A stretch of 64,000 nt of DNA. Source: Brachybacterium massiliense. Lineage in GTDB: Bacteria > Actinomycetota > Actinomycetes > Actinomycetales > Dermabacteraceae. Of this stretch, positions 8,177-16,644 are shown piece after piece. A model generated the notes under the pieces. The model was not told the DNA's origin. It saw only the letters and a program-made list of their open reading frames with translations, and did no database searches. Numbering within the stretch: the first letter of the stretch is position 1; the number at the start of each line of letters is the position of its first letter. The stretch lies in assembly GCF_900184245.1 (NCBI RefSeq), contig NZ_FXXB01000007.1, positions 124,001-188,000 on the forward strand. The letters are read 5' to 3'. A program made the position numbers and the translations under genes.

Positions 8177-10081
8177 TCAGGGGTGCAGCGGTGCCGCCCC
8201 TGTCCCCTCCGCGCCGGCCGCGTCCTGATCGCGTCGCGCGTCCTGGCGGGCCAGCTGTGCGAAGGCGCCATCGCGGGCGACGAGCTCCTCGTAGGTGCCC
8301 CGTTCGACGATCTTCCCTGACTGCATCACGATGATCTGGTCGGCGTGGCGCACGGTCGAGAGCCGGTGGGCGATCGAGACGGTGGTGCGTCCGCGCGCCG
8401 CGGCGTCGAGCGCGCCGGACATCGCGCGCTCGGTGGCGACGTCGAGCGCGGAGGTGGCCTCGTCCAGCAGCAGCACCGGCGGGTCCCGCAGGATGGTGCG
8501 GGCCAGGGCCAGGCGCTGCTTCTCCCCGCCGGAGAAGCGGTAGCCGCGCTCCCCCACCACGGTGGCGTAGCCGTCCGGCAGGGAGACGATGTGGTCGTGG
8601 ATCTGCGCGATCCGGCAGGCCTGCTCGATCTCCGCATCGCTCGCCTCGGGGCGGGCGAAGCGCAGGTTGTCCGCGATGCTCGCGTGCAGCAGATAGGTCT
8701 CCTGGGTGACCACGCCGATGCTCGCGGCGAGCGATCCCATGGTGATCCCCCGCAGGTCGTGCCCGTCGAGGGTGATCCTGCCGCCCTGCGGGTCGTAGAG
8801 GCGGGCCATCAGGTAGCCGGTGCTGGTCTTGCCCGAGCCGGTCGCGCCCACCAGCGCGGTGTGCTTGCCGGCGGGGATCACGAGGTCCAGCGCCTGCAGG
8901 GCCGGCGCCTCGGCGCCCGGGTAGGTGAAGGTGACGTCCTCGAACCGGATCTCGCCGCGCACGGCGGCGGGATCGAGGGCGACGGCATCGGGCGCGTCCT
9001 GGATCAGGATCGGGGCGTCGAGGTACTCGAACACCCGAGAGAACAGGGCGAGGGAGCTGTTGACCTGGGTGGCGACCCGCAGCAGTCCGTTGATCTGGGG
9101 GAACAGCCCGGACTGGAGGGCGATGAAGGCGACCAGCGTGCCGATGGTGACCCCGCTGCCCACCGGGTCGGAGAACAGCAGGTGGCCGCCCAGCAGATAG
9201 GTCAGCGCCGGGAACAGCGCCATCAGGGTGGTGAAGACGGCCATCTGCCAGCGCCCCGCCATCTCGGAGCGGACCTCGAGCTCGGCCAGCTCGCGGGAGC
9301 TGCCGGAGAAGGCCTCGCTGAGCGCCTGGGTGCGGCCCATGGTCAGGCCCAGCAGGATCCCGGAGACGGACAGCGACTCCTGGATCCCGGCGGAGAGATC
9401 CGCGGCCTTCTCCTGGCGGGTGCGCACGATCTCCCTCCGGCGGCGCCCCACGCGGCGGTTCATCCACACCGCGAAGGGCAGCGCGATCAGGGAGAAAAGC
9501 GTCAGCCTCCAGTCCAGAGCCAGCATCGCCACCAGGGCCATCAGCACACCCGCGCCGGCGGAGACGATCTGGGTCATCACGGAGGTGACCACGGCCTGCA
9601 TCGAGCCGATGTCGGAGAAGATCCGGGACTGGATCTCACCGGTGCGGGTGCGGGTGAAGAACCCCAGGCCCATGCGCTGCAGGTGGGAGAAGACGGCCAC
9701 GCGCAGATCGTGCATCACCGACTGGCCCACGCGGGTGGAGAGCATCGACTGGGTGACGCCGAGCGCGCTGGAGACGACGGTGACGGCGATCAGCCCACCC
9801 ACCGCCCAGCCCAGCACGTCGGCGCGCTGCTCGGGCAGGGCGACGTCCACGATCTCGCGGATCAGGAACGGCGAGATGACTCCGGCCGCGGCGCCGAGCA
9901 CGATCAGCGCGAGCACCCCGGCGAGGGTGCCGCGGTAGGGGCGGAACAGGGCGAGCACCCGTCGCAGATCGGGCCGCTGCCCGGGGGCGAGCTTCAGGTC
10001 GGGATTCATCCGGCCGCCCCCGCCGCCCATGCCACCCATTCCGCCCATGCCTCCGTGGCCGGCCCCGCCCAGGGAGGTCAT
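8177..10081 (-). CDS. ABC exporter, fused permease-ATPase (multidrug/lipid type)
   Basis: 634 residues: a Gly/Met-rich N-terminal tail (1-25), a six-helix type IV exporter membrane domain (about 50-345) and an ATPase domain with Walker A GATGSGKT (412-419), the signature FSGGEKQ and Walker B VLLLDEATSALD, then the H-loop AHRLS. All ATPase motifs are intact, so it should act as a homodimer, or as a heterodimer with a partner not present here. The start ATG overlaps the stop of the upstream SDR gene (TGATG), implying translational coupling. Substrate unknown. Confidence 0.9.
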   Translation of the reverse strand: MTSLGGAGHGGMGGMGGMGGGGGRMNPDLKLAPGQRPDLRRVLALFRPYRGTLAGVLALIVLGAAAGVISPFLIREIVDVALPEQRADVLGWAVGGLIAVTVVSSALGVTQSMLSTRVGQSVMHDLRVAVFSHLQRMGLGFFTRTRTGEIQSRIFSDIGSMQAVVTSVMTQIVSAGAGVLMALVAMLALDWRLTLFSLIALPFAVWMNRRVGRRRREIVRTRQEKAADLSAGIQESLSVSGILLGLTMGRTQALSEAFSGSSRELAELEVRSEMAGRWQMAVFTTLMALFPALTYLLGGHLLFSDPVGSGVTIGTLVAFIALQSGLFPQINGLLRVATQVNSSLALFSRVFEYLDAPILIQDAPDAVALDPAAVRGEIRFEDVTFTYPGAEAPALQALDLVIPAGKHTALVGATGSGKTSTGYLMARLYDPQGGRITLDGHDLRGITMGSLAASIGVVTQETYLLHASIADNLRFARPEASDAEIEQACRIAQIHDHIVSLPDGYATVVGERGYRFSGGEKQRLALARTILRDPPVLLLDEATSALDVATERAMSGALDAAARGRTTVSIAHRLSTVRHADQIIVMQSGKIVERGTYEELVARDGAFAQLARQDARRDQDAAGAEGTGAAPLHP

Positions 10082-10866
10082 CAGACTCCCTGGTGGCGGG
10101 CCACCCGGTGCGCCGCGGCCTGGGCGAGCGGACGCACCATCACCAGGTCGAGGTTCACGTGGTGGGGCGCGTTCAGGGCATAGGAGATGACATCGGCGCA
10201 GTCCTCGGCGGTGAGCGGCTGCTCGACCCCGTCGTAGACTGCGTCGGCCGCGTCCTGATCGCCGAGGCGCACCAGGGAGAACTCCTCGGTGCGCACCATG
10301 CCGGGGGCGATCTCGATGACGCGGATCCGCTCACCGTTCAGCTCGAGCCGCAGGGCGCCAGCGAGCATGTGCTCGCCGGCCTTGGCGGCGTTGTACCCGG
10401 AGCCGCCGGGGTAGGCCTCGTGGCCGGCGACGGAGGTGACGAACAGCAGGTCCCCGCGGCCGCTCTCACGCAGCGCGGGCAGCAGGGCGCGGGTGACGCG
10501 CACGGTGCCGAGCACGTTGATGTCATACATCCGCTGCCACTTCTCGAGATCGGCCTCGGCGGCGGTCTCGACGCCGAGAGCCCCGCCGGCCACGTGCACC
10601 ACGGCGTTCAGGCCGGAGCCGAACAGCTCGCGAGCGCGGGCGACGAGCCGGTCCACGGAGTCGTCGGCGGTGATGTCGACCGCGAGCACCTCGCAGCCGG
10701 TCTCCGCGGCGAGTTCCTCGAGCCGATCCTCGCGGCGGGCGACGGCGAGCACGTGCCAGCCCTCCTCGACCAGACGGCGAGCAGTGGCGCGGCCGATGCC
10801 GGAGGAGGCGCCGGTGACGACGGCGGTGAGTCGGGATGGGTCCTGAGTGCTGTTCGCGGTGGTCAT
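10081..10866 (-). CDS. short-chain dehydrogenase/reductase, serine 3-dehydrogenase-like
   Basis: 261 residues, a classical SDR. TGASSGIG (18-25) binds the nucleotide; Ser145, Tyr158 and Lys162 (SGYNAAK) form the catalytic set. ARRED after beta-2 suggests NADP(H) preference. It resembles the YdfG/serine dehydrogenase group acting on short hydroxy acids, but the substrate is not certain. A TACGCT -10 box ends 6 nt before the ATG, so the mRNA is probably leaderless. It is coupled to the downstream ABC exporter gene by a TGATG overlap. Confidence 0.88.
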   Translation of the reverse strand: MTTANSTQDPSRLTAVVTGASSGIGRATARRLVEEGWHVLAVARREDRLEELAAETGCEVLAVDITADDSVDRLVARARELFGSGLNAVVHVAGGALGVETAAEADLEKWQRMYDINVLGTVRVTRALLPALRESGRGDLLFVTSVAGHEAYPGGSGYNAAKAGEHMLAGALRLELNGERIRVIEIAPGMVRTEEFSLVRLGDQDAADAVYDGVEQPLTAEDCADVISYALNAPHHVNLDLVMVRPLAQAAAHRVARHQGV

Positions 10867-10917
10867 GGCCTCAGCGTACGCGTCAGCGGGATGTCGTTCC
10901 GGGGTGCTCGCCGAGCC

Positions 10918-11823
10918 TCACCAGCCGACCTCGAGGCAGCCGTGATGGTCGGTGGGCTCGGTCTGGACGGTGGCGTGCGCGATGCCGTGGTGATCGCGCA
11001 GCAGCTCCTGGGCAGCGTCCAGCACCCGGTGCGGATCGGCGCCGGGCTCGACCATCAGGTGCACGGTGGCGACCTCCATGCCGGAGGTGAGGGTCCACAG
11101 GTGGAGGTCGTGCGCATCGGCGACCCCCTCGAGCGCGGCGAGGTCCGCGTGGACCTGTTCCGGATCGATGCCGGCGGGCGCGGCCTGGCCGAGCACGGTG
11201 AGCACCTCCCGGGCCAGCAGCACGGCGCGCACCGCGACGAACGCGGCCACGGCGAGCGCGACCACGGTGTCGATCACCGTGGCACCGGTGAGGTGGATCA
11301 GCACCGCCGCGACGATCACACCCACCGAGCCGAGCGTGTCGGCGAGCACCTCGAGATAGGCGCCCTTGATGTTGAGGCTCTCGCTCGCCCCGCCGTGCAG
11401 CATCCGCAGCACCACGAGGTTCACCACGAGGCCGAGCGCGCCGACGACGAGCATGGGGCCGGCGTCCACCTCGGGGGCGGCGCCCAGGCGCTGGATCCCG
11501 CTGATCCCCACGGCGACGGCGACCGCGAGCATGATCAGCACGGCCAGCAGCGCGGCGAAGACCTCGAGACGGTAGTTGCCGAAGGTGCGGCGTCCGTCCT
11601 TGGAGGGGCGGGCGGCGAGCATGGTCGCGGCCAGCGCGGCGGCGAGGGTCACGACGTCGGCCGCCATGTGCCCGGCGTCGGAGAGCAGCGCGAGCGACCC
11701 GGACAGCAGGCCCGCCACCAGCTCGACCACGAAGAACGTGCCGATCAGCACCACCGCGATCATCAGCCGCCAGCGGTGCGCGGCCCCCGCATGGCCCGGG
11801 GCGGGGCCGTGGTGGTGGCTCAT
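10918..11823 (-). CDS. cation diffusion facilitator, probable zinc exporter
   Basis: 301 residues; exports divalent metal (probably Zn2+) in exchange for protons. A His-rich start (MSHHHG) precedes six membrane helices and a cytoplasmic C-terminal domain (about 210-300). The TM2 metal motif SDAGHMAAD has the expected H-x3-D; in TM5 the usual His is Glu (EVLAD), which could alter metal preference. The start ATG overlaps the arsR-type regulator stop by 4 nt (ATGA), so the pair is one operon and the sensor should control this pump. Confidence 0.9.
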   Translation of the reverse strand: MSHHHGPAPGHAGAAHRWRLMIAVVLIGTFFVVELVAGLLSGSLALLSDAGHMAADVVTLAAALAATMLAARPSKDGRRTFGNYRLEVFAALLAVLIMLAVAVAVGISGIQRLGAAPEVDAGPMLVVGALGLVVNLVVLRMLHGGASESLNIKGAYLEVLADTLGSVGVIVAAVLIHLTGATVIDTVVALAVAAFVAVRAVLLAREVLTVLGQAAPAGIDPEQVHADLAALEGVADAHDLHLWTLTSGMEVATVHLMVEPGADPHRVLDAAQELLRDHHGIAHATVQTEPTDHHGCLEVGW

Positions 11824-12245
11824 GACGCCACCTCGCCGGACGCGGGGCCGCGGGCCGCGGCCTCGGCGAGCTGTGCACTCTCTGCTCGCTCGGGATGCTC
11901 CATCGTGCTGTGCGCGGCATGGGAGACCGCGAGATCCAGCAGCATGCGCACATGCGGGTCGTCGAGGCGGTAGAAGGCACGGCGGCCCTCCCGGCGCACG
12001 GCGACGATCCGGTGGGAGCGCAGCAGCTTCAACGCATGGGAGACGGCGGACTCCGAGTGCTCGACGAGCTCGGCCAGGTCCCCCACGCACAGCTCCTGCT
12101 CCCGCAGCGCGAGCAGGAGACGCAGGCGCGAGGGGTCGCCGAGCAGCGAGAACACGTCAGCGACGTCCGCGATCGCGGAGGAGGCCGGGATCCGTCCCCG
12201 GAGCACGTCGAGAGGACCCACTCCAACATCTGCACGATTGCTCAT
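11820..12245 (-). CDS. ArsR/SmtB-family metal sensor with a CzrA-type zinc site
   Basis: 141 residues, winged-helix repressor. The recognition helix region is SESAVSHALKLL. Helix alpha-5 carries D96-x-H98-x10-H109-x2-H112, the Zn/Co-sensing site of CzrA/SmtB; ELCVGDL carries a single Cys, so an alpha-3 site is not complete. Start at 12245: the -10-like CATACT ends 6 nt before this ATG, and a palindrome overlaps it. A longer frame to 12281 is less likely. It is translationally coupled to the CDF exporter gene and probably releases DNA when zinc binds. Confidence 0.88.
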   Translation of the reverse strand: MSNRADVGVGPLDVLRGRIPASSAIADVADVFSLLGDPSRLRLLLALREQELCVGDLAELVEHSESAVSHALKLLRSHRIVAVRREGRRAFYRLDDPHVRMLLDLAVSHAAHSTMEHPERAESAQLAEAAARGPASGEVAS

Positions 12246-12257
12246 ATGTGCAGTATG
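12231..12257 (-). promoter_or_regulatory. candidate operator/promoter of the metal-sensor operon
   Basis: An imperfect palindrome TGCWCATATGWGCA is centred on the start codon (12239-12252), and TGCAC/GTGCA arms lie 12 nt apart (12231-12252). The -10-like CATACT (12257-12252) overlaps it. The site resembles ArsR/SmtB operators and sits where bound repressor would block initiation. Confidence 0.45.
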
Positions 12258-12394
12258 GCAGGGCGGATCGTCGGACACCACCCATGGGCGAGAGGCGGAG
12301 GGATCGGAGGCACCGCGGGCCCGCCGGGTCCCTCACGGGATGCCGACGGACCCTTGCCGCCTGCGGGGCGGGATGGTCTGTGCGAATGTCCGGT

Positions 12395-13696
12395 TCAGAC
12401 GCCCTGTACGTGCGGGGCGCTGTGCGCGGTGAGGTCTCCGCTCACCCGGCCCTTGGACAGGCGGGACATCACCGCGGCGATCGCGCCGTCCCCGGTGACG
12501 TTGGTGGCGGTGCCGAAGGAGTCGATCGCGATGTAGGCGGCGATCATCAGGCCCACCGCGGCCTCGCCGAAGCCGAGCAGCGAGGAGAGCACGCCCGCGG
12601 CGGCCATGATCGCGCCTCCCGGGACGCCCGGCGCCGCGATCATCACCACGCCCAGCATGAACACGAAGCCCACCAGCGCGCCGAGGTTCAGCGGCATGCC
12701 GGTGACGATCATGATCGCGACCGCGAAGGTGGTGATCTTCAGGGTGGAGCCGGCCAGATGGATGGTCGCGCACAGCGGCACCACGAAGTCGGCGATCGCG
12801 TCCGGGATGCCGTTGCGCTTGGTGCACTCGGCGGTCACCGGGATGGTCGCCGCCGAGGAGCTGGTGCCGAGGGCGGTCATGTAGGCGGGGAGCATCGTCC
12901 ACAGCATCCGCAGCGGGTTGCGGCCCATCGCCCAGCCCGCCACGGCGTACTGCGCCAGCAGCACCACCACGGTCATCCCGAGCACCAGCAGGATCACGGC
13001 GAGGAAGGTGCCGATGACCGTCCAGATCTGACCGTTCATGGTCAGGCCCAGGAACATGCCGAAGATGTACAGCGGCAGCAGCGGGATGATGATCGCCTCG
13101 ATGATGCGCACCACGATGGTGCGCAGCTGCACGAAGGACTCCTGGAGGGCGCCCCTGCTGACCAGGGTGAGGCCGATGCCCAGGCAGAACGAGAGCACGA
13201 GCGCGGTCATCACGTCGAACACCGGCGGGATCTCGATCGCGAAGTACGGTGCGATCGCGGAGTCCTCGGGGTTCTCGAGCGAGTCGATCCGCTGACCGCC
13301 CAGCATGCGCGGCAGCAGGAGCAGAGACAGCGCGAGCGCGAACAGCCCGCACAGGATGGTGGAGAAGTAGGCGATCCCGGCGGTGGCGGCGAGCATCTTC
13401 CCGGCGCCGTGGCCGAGCTCGGCGATCGCCGGGGTCACGAGCCCCACGATGATCAGCGGGATGAGGAAGCCGAGGAAGCCGGAGAAGACGCCGTTGAAGG
13501 TGGTGAAGACGCGGGCGATCGCCTCGGGTATCACGAGTCCGAGCAGGATGCCGAGCACGATGGCGAGCAGGATCCTCGGGAGCAGGCCGAAGCTCGGTGC
13601 ACGAGATGCGGCCGCTGCGCGTCCTGCGGGAACGACGGCAGGATCGACGGGAGGGTCGACAGCGGTGTCGACGCCGGAGTCGGAGGAGGGGTTCAT
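12395..13696 (-). CDS. sodium/proton dicarboxylate symporter (DAACS family)
   Basis: 433 residues; imports acidic amino acids or C4-dicarboxylates. The protein has about eight membrane helices plus two re-entrant hairpins. The family Ser-rich motif appears as ALGTSSSAATIP, and the substrate/Na+ motif NVTGD is in the last helix, as in GltP/DctA/SstT. The N-terminal 35 residues are Pro/Ala/Asp-rich and poorly conserved. It is transcribed alone, divergent from the ABC-2 permease gene at 13880. Exact substrate is not decidable from sequence. Confidence 0.88.
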   Translation of the reverse strand: MNPSSDSGVDTAVDPPVDPAVVPAGRAAAASRAPSFGLLPRILLAIVLGILLGLVIPEAIARVFTTFNGVFSGFLGFLIPLIIVGLVTPAIAELGHGAGKMLAATAGIAYFSTILCGLFALALSLLLLPRMLGGQRIDSLENPEDSAIAPYFAIEIPPVFDVMTALVLSFCLGIGLTLVSRGALQESFVQLRTIVVRIIEAIIIPLLPLYIFGMFLGLTMNGQIWTVIGTFLAVILLVLGMTVVVLLAQYAVAGWAMGRNPLRMLWTMLPAYMTALGTSSSAATIPVTAECTKRNGIPDAIADFVVPLCATIHLAGSTLKITTFAVAIMIVTGMPLNLGALVGFVFMLGVVMIAAPGVPGGAIMAAAGVLSSLLGFGEAAVGLMIAAYIAIDSFGTATNVTGDGAIAAVMSRLSKGRVSGDLTAHSAPHVQGV

Positions 13697-13843
13697 GGGG
13701 AGCGGATCTCACTGTGGGGCGGGGCGGACCGGGCCAGCGTAGATGCGCCGCACCGCCGCCCGCGGCCGGAGCTCGCGCACCGGAGGAGCACCACGCGCCC
13801 CGGCCCCGCCCCTCCCCAGGTCGGGAGGTCTGCAGCCCGGCTC

Positions 13844-13872
13844 TTGTGCCGCATGCCACAGATCGGTACCCT
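13844..13872 (+). promoter_or_regulatory. promoter of the ABC-2 operon, leaderless
   Basis: TTGTGC (13844-13849), a 17-bp spacer and TACCCT (13867-13872), followed 7 nt later by the GTG at 13880. Transcription should begin at or next to the start codon. Confidence 0.6.
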
Positions 13873-13879
13873 CGCGCGA

Positions 13880-14674
13880 GTGTCCACGTACTGGGCGGTC
13901 GCGGCCGCAGCCTTCCGCCAGTACTCGACCTACCGCCTCGCCACCGCCGCAGGGGTGTTCACCAACTCGGTGTTCGGCCTGATCCGGGCCTCGATCCTGT
14001 TCGCCGCGATCACCACCGCGGGCGGCGAGCTCAGCGGCTACACCATCGCCCAGGCCGCGACCTATGTCTGGCTCGGGCAGGCGCTGCTGGCACCTATCGA
14101 GGCCTTCGGCACCCGCGAGGTCTCCCAGCGGGTGCATCAGGGGGATGTGGCGATCGATCTGCTGCGCCCCATCTCGTTTCTGGGCCTGTACTACGCGCAG
14201 AAGCTCGGCCGCTCCGCCTTCCTCCTACTGGGCCGCGGGATCCCGCCGATGCTCATCGGGGCGCTCCTGACCGGCCTGGCCCTGCCCGAGGATCCGTGGT
14301 CCTACCCGCTCGGGATGCTCTCGCTGCTGCTGGCGATCACGGTTGCCTTCCTCGCGGACATGCTCGTGAACCTCACCGCGTTCTGGCTGCTGGAGACCCG
14401 CGGCCTGACCGTCGTCTACACGGCGCTGATGAACCTGCTCTCGGGCCTGCTGATCCCGATCGTGTGGTTCCCGGACTGGCTGCTCGCGATCGCCCGCGCC
14501 ACCCCCTTCCCCTCGATGCTCCAGACCCCCATCGACACCCTCTCGGGGCGCATCCCGCCGCTCGAGGCGCTGCCGCTGCTGGGCGTCCAGCTCGGCTGGA
14601 TCGCGCTGCTCGCACTGGCCGCCTCGGCGATGCTGCGCGCCGGGGTGCGGAGCGTGGAGGTGCAGGGTGGCTGA
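13880..14674 (+). CDS. ABC-2 type permease (COG4587-like), first of a pair
   Basis: 264 residues with six predicted membrane helices. The start is placed at GTG 13880, giving MSTYWAVAAAAFRQYSTYR, typical of this family; an in-frame ATG at 13853 lies inside the promoter. It is half of a heteromeric channel with the product of the overlapping next gene, powered by the third gene's ATPase. These trios (COG4587/COG3694/COG4586) are widespread in Actinobacteria and generally uncharacterised exporters. Confidence 0.85.
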   Translation: MSTYWAVAAAAFRQYSTYRLATAAGVFTNSVFGLIRASILFAAITTAGGELSGYTIAQAATYVWLGQALLAPIEAFGTREVSQRVHQGDVAIDLLRPISFLGLYYAQKLGRSAFLLLGRGIPPMLIGALLTGLALPEDPWSYPLGMLSLLLAITVAFLADMLVNLTAFWLLETRGLTVVYTALMNLLSGLLIPIVWFPDWLLAIARATPFPSMLQTPIDTLSGRIPPLEALPLLGVQLGWIALLALAASAMLRAGVRSVEVQGG

Positions 14675-15506
14675 GCGCTCCCGCCCCGACCTCGCCGACC
14701 GCCCGGTCTCGACCGTGCGGATGGTCCTGACCCTCTACGGCTCCCGGCTTCGCTCTCAGGCGAGCTTCCGCACCAGCTTCATCGCGGATGTGCTCGGCCA
14801 GGCGCTGATCGTGAGCGTCGAGTTCCTCGAGCTGTGGGTGATCCTCAGCCAGGTGGGGGTGCTCGGCGGGATGACGCTGACCCAGGTCGCTGTGGTGTAC
14901 GGGCTCGGTGCGCTCGCCTTCGGCATCGCCGACATGTTCTTCGGCGAGATCGACGGGCTCTCCGCCCAGATCCGCTCCGGGAAGCTCGAGGTGCTGCTGA
15001 TCCGCCCCGTGCCGATGCTCCTTCAGATCTCGAGCCTGGACCTCTCGCTGCGCCGCATCGGCCGGATCGCGGTGGGCCTGGTGATGTACGTGGCCGCGCT
15101 CACGATCGCCGGCTTCGAGCCGTCGGCCGCGACGCTGCTGCTGGCCGTCACCGCCCCGCTCGCGGGCGCGCTCCTGTTCGGCGCGCTGTTCACCATCGCC
15201 GGGGCGATGCAGTTCTGGCTGATCGAAGGGCGCGAGTTCGCCAACGCCTTCACCTACGGCGGCAACTACGTCGCCACCACCCCGGGCGCGGTCTTCGCCC
15301 TGCCGATGCGCGCCTTCTTCACCTTCGTCGTCCCCGCGACGCTGGTCGCCTACGCCCCCACCCTCGCCCTGCTGGACCTCCCCGGCCCCGCCCTGATCCC
15401 GGCCTGGTCGGGATGGCTGGGCCTGCCCGCGGCGGTCCTGGCATGGATCGTCGCCGGAGCCCTCTGGCGCGCGGGGGTCCGCAGATACACAGGAGCCGGT
15501 GGATGA
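14667..15506 (+). CDS. ABC-2 type permease (COG3694-like), second of a pair
   Basis: 279 residues with six membrane helices. It begins with GTG at 14667, inside the last codons of the preceding permease (8-nt overlap) and preceded by GGAGGTGCAGG. Residues GEIDGLSAQIRSGKLEVLLIRPVP form the cytosolic coupling region near the first helices, matching QGDVAIDLLRPI of the partner. It should form a heterodimer with the upstream permease. The gene overlaps the ATPase gene by 4 nt (ATGA), a tight operon. Confidence 0.85.
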   Translation: MAERSRPDLADRPVSTVRMVLTLYGSRLRSQASFRTSFIADVLGQALIVSVEFLELWVILSQVGVLGGMTLTQVAVVYGLGALAFGIADMFFGEIDGLSAQIRSGKLEVLLIRPVPMLLQISSLDLSLRRIGRIAVGLVMYVAALTIAGFEPSAATLLLAVTAPLAGALLFGALFTIAGAMQFWLIEGREFANAFTYGGNYVATTPGAVFALPMRAFFTFVVPATLVAYAPTLALLDLPGPALIPAWSGWLGLPAAVLAWIVAGALWRAGVRRYTGAGG

Positions 15507-16540
15507 GCCCCGCAGTCCCTCCCCCTCAGCCGCTCGACGCCGCATCCCCCGCGGCGGATCCGGCGGTCGCGCTCACGGGCGTGCGCCGCGACTACGTGGT
15601 GCGCGCACCGGTGGCCGGCTCCCGCCGCCGACGCCGCCAGGTGGTGCGCGCGGTCGACGCTCTCTCGCTGCGGATCGGGCACGGCGAGACCGTCGGCTTC
15701 GTGGGCGCCAACGGCGCCGGGAAGTCCACCACGATCAAGATGATGACCGGGATCCTGCAGCCCACCGCAGGCGCGCTGCGGATCCTGGGGCATGATCCGG
15801 TGCCCGAGCGCCGTGCCCTCGCGCGGCGGATCGGGGTGGTGTTCGGCCAGCGCTCCCAGCTGTGGTGGGACCTGCCGCTGAGGGAGAGCTACCGCATCCT
15901 GGGCACGATGCACCGCCTCACCGACCGGCAGCGCGAGGCGCGTCTCGAGCGGCTCGTGGACGGCCTGGAGCTGGGCGGATTCCTCAGCCGCCCCGTGCGG
16001 CAGCTCTCCCTGGGCCAACGGATGCGCGGAGAGGTCGCCGCGGCGCTGCTGCACTCCCCCGAGCTGGTGGTGCTCGACGAGCCGACGATCGGCCTGGACA
16101 TGGTCTCCAAGGAGGGACTGCGCCGGTTCCTGCGCGAGGACCGCGCCGAACGGGGCACCACGCTGTTCCTGACCACCCACGACATGGGCGACGTGGAGCG
16201 GCTGTGCGAGCGGATCGTGGTGGTCGACTCCGGCGCGGTCGCCTACGACGGCCCGCTCGAGTCCTTCCGTCAGCGGCTCGGCGCTCCCCGCGAGCTGATC
16301 GTGGACCTCGAGGAGCCCGCCTCCGAGCTCTCCCTCCCCGGCGCCGCCCGCACCCTCGCCGTCGACGCCGGCGGGATCCGGCACCGGATCGCCTTCTCAG
16401 GGGATGCGCTGACCGTGCCGGCGCTGCTGACCGCGATCAACCAGCAGGTCGAGGTGCGCGATCTGTCGCTGCGGGAGCCTGCGATCGAGGACCTGGTGCG
16501 ACAGATCTCTGCGCGGAATCGGCGGGGCGGCACCGCCTGA
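15503..16540 (+). CDS. ABC transporter ATPase (COG4586-like)
   Basis: 345 residues. An Arg-rich insert (SRRRRRQ, 40-46) precedes Walker A GANGAGKS (68-75); then come the diagnostic GVVFGQRSQLWWDLP of the COG4586 group, the signature LSLGQRMR, Walker B VVLDEPTIGLD and the H-loop TTHD. The C-terminal 90 residues form the regulatory extension. It energises the two preceding permeases. The substrate is unknown. Confidence 0.92.
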   Translation: MSPAVPPPQPLDAASPAADPAVALTGVRRDYVVRAPVAGSRRRRRQVVRAVDALSLRIGHGETVGFVGANGAGKSTTIKMMTGILQPTAGALRILGHDPVPERRALARRIGVVFGQRSQLWWDLPLRESYRILGTMHRLTDRQREARLERLVDGLELGGFLSRPVRQLSLGQRMRGEVAAALLHSPELVVLDEPTIGLDMVSKEGLRRFLREDRAERGTTLFLTTHDMGDVERLCERIVVVDSGAVAYDGPLESFRQRLGAPRELIVDLEEPASELSLPGAARTLAVDAGGIRHRIAFSGDALTVPALLTAINQQVEVRDLSLREPAIEDLVRQISARNRRGGTA

Positions 16541-16644
16541 TCTCGCCGGCCCCGTGCCGTCGGCCGCGCCTCCACCTGCCGCGACGGCCCGCCGAACCGC
16601 TACCGTGGGGAGCACGGTCAGCCCGCACGGCACTGAGGAGGATC

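Noticed and set aside
11576-13879. Long N-terminal extension of the ABC-2 permease frame
   Set aside because: It crosses the promoter and antisense region of the symporter. The family-like N-terminus and -10 box place the start at 13880.
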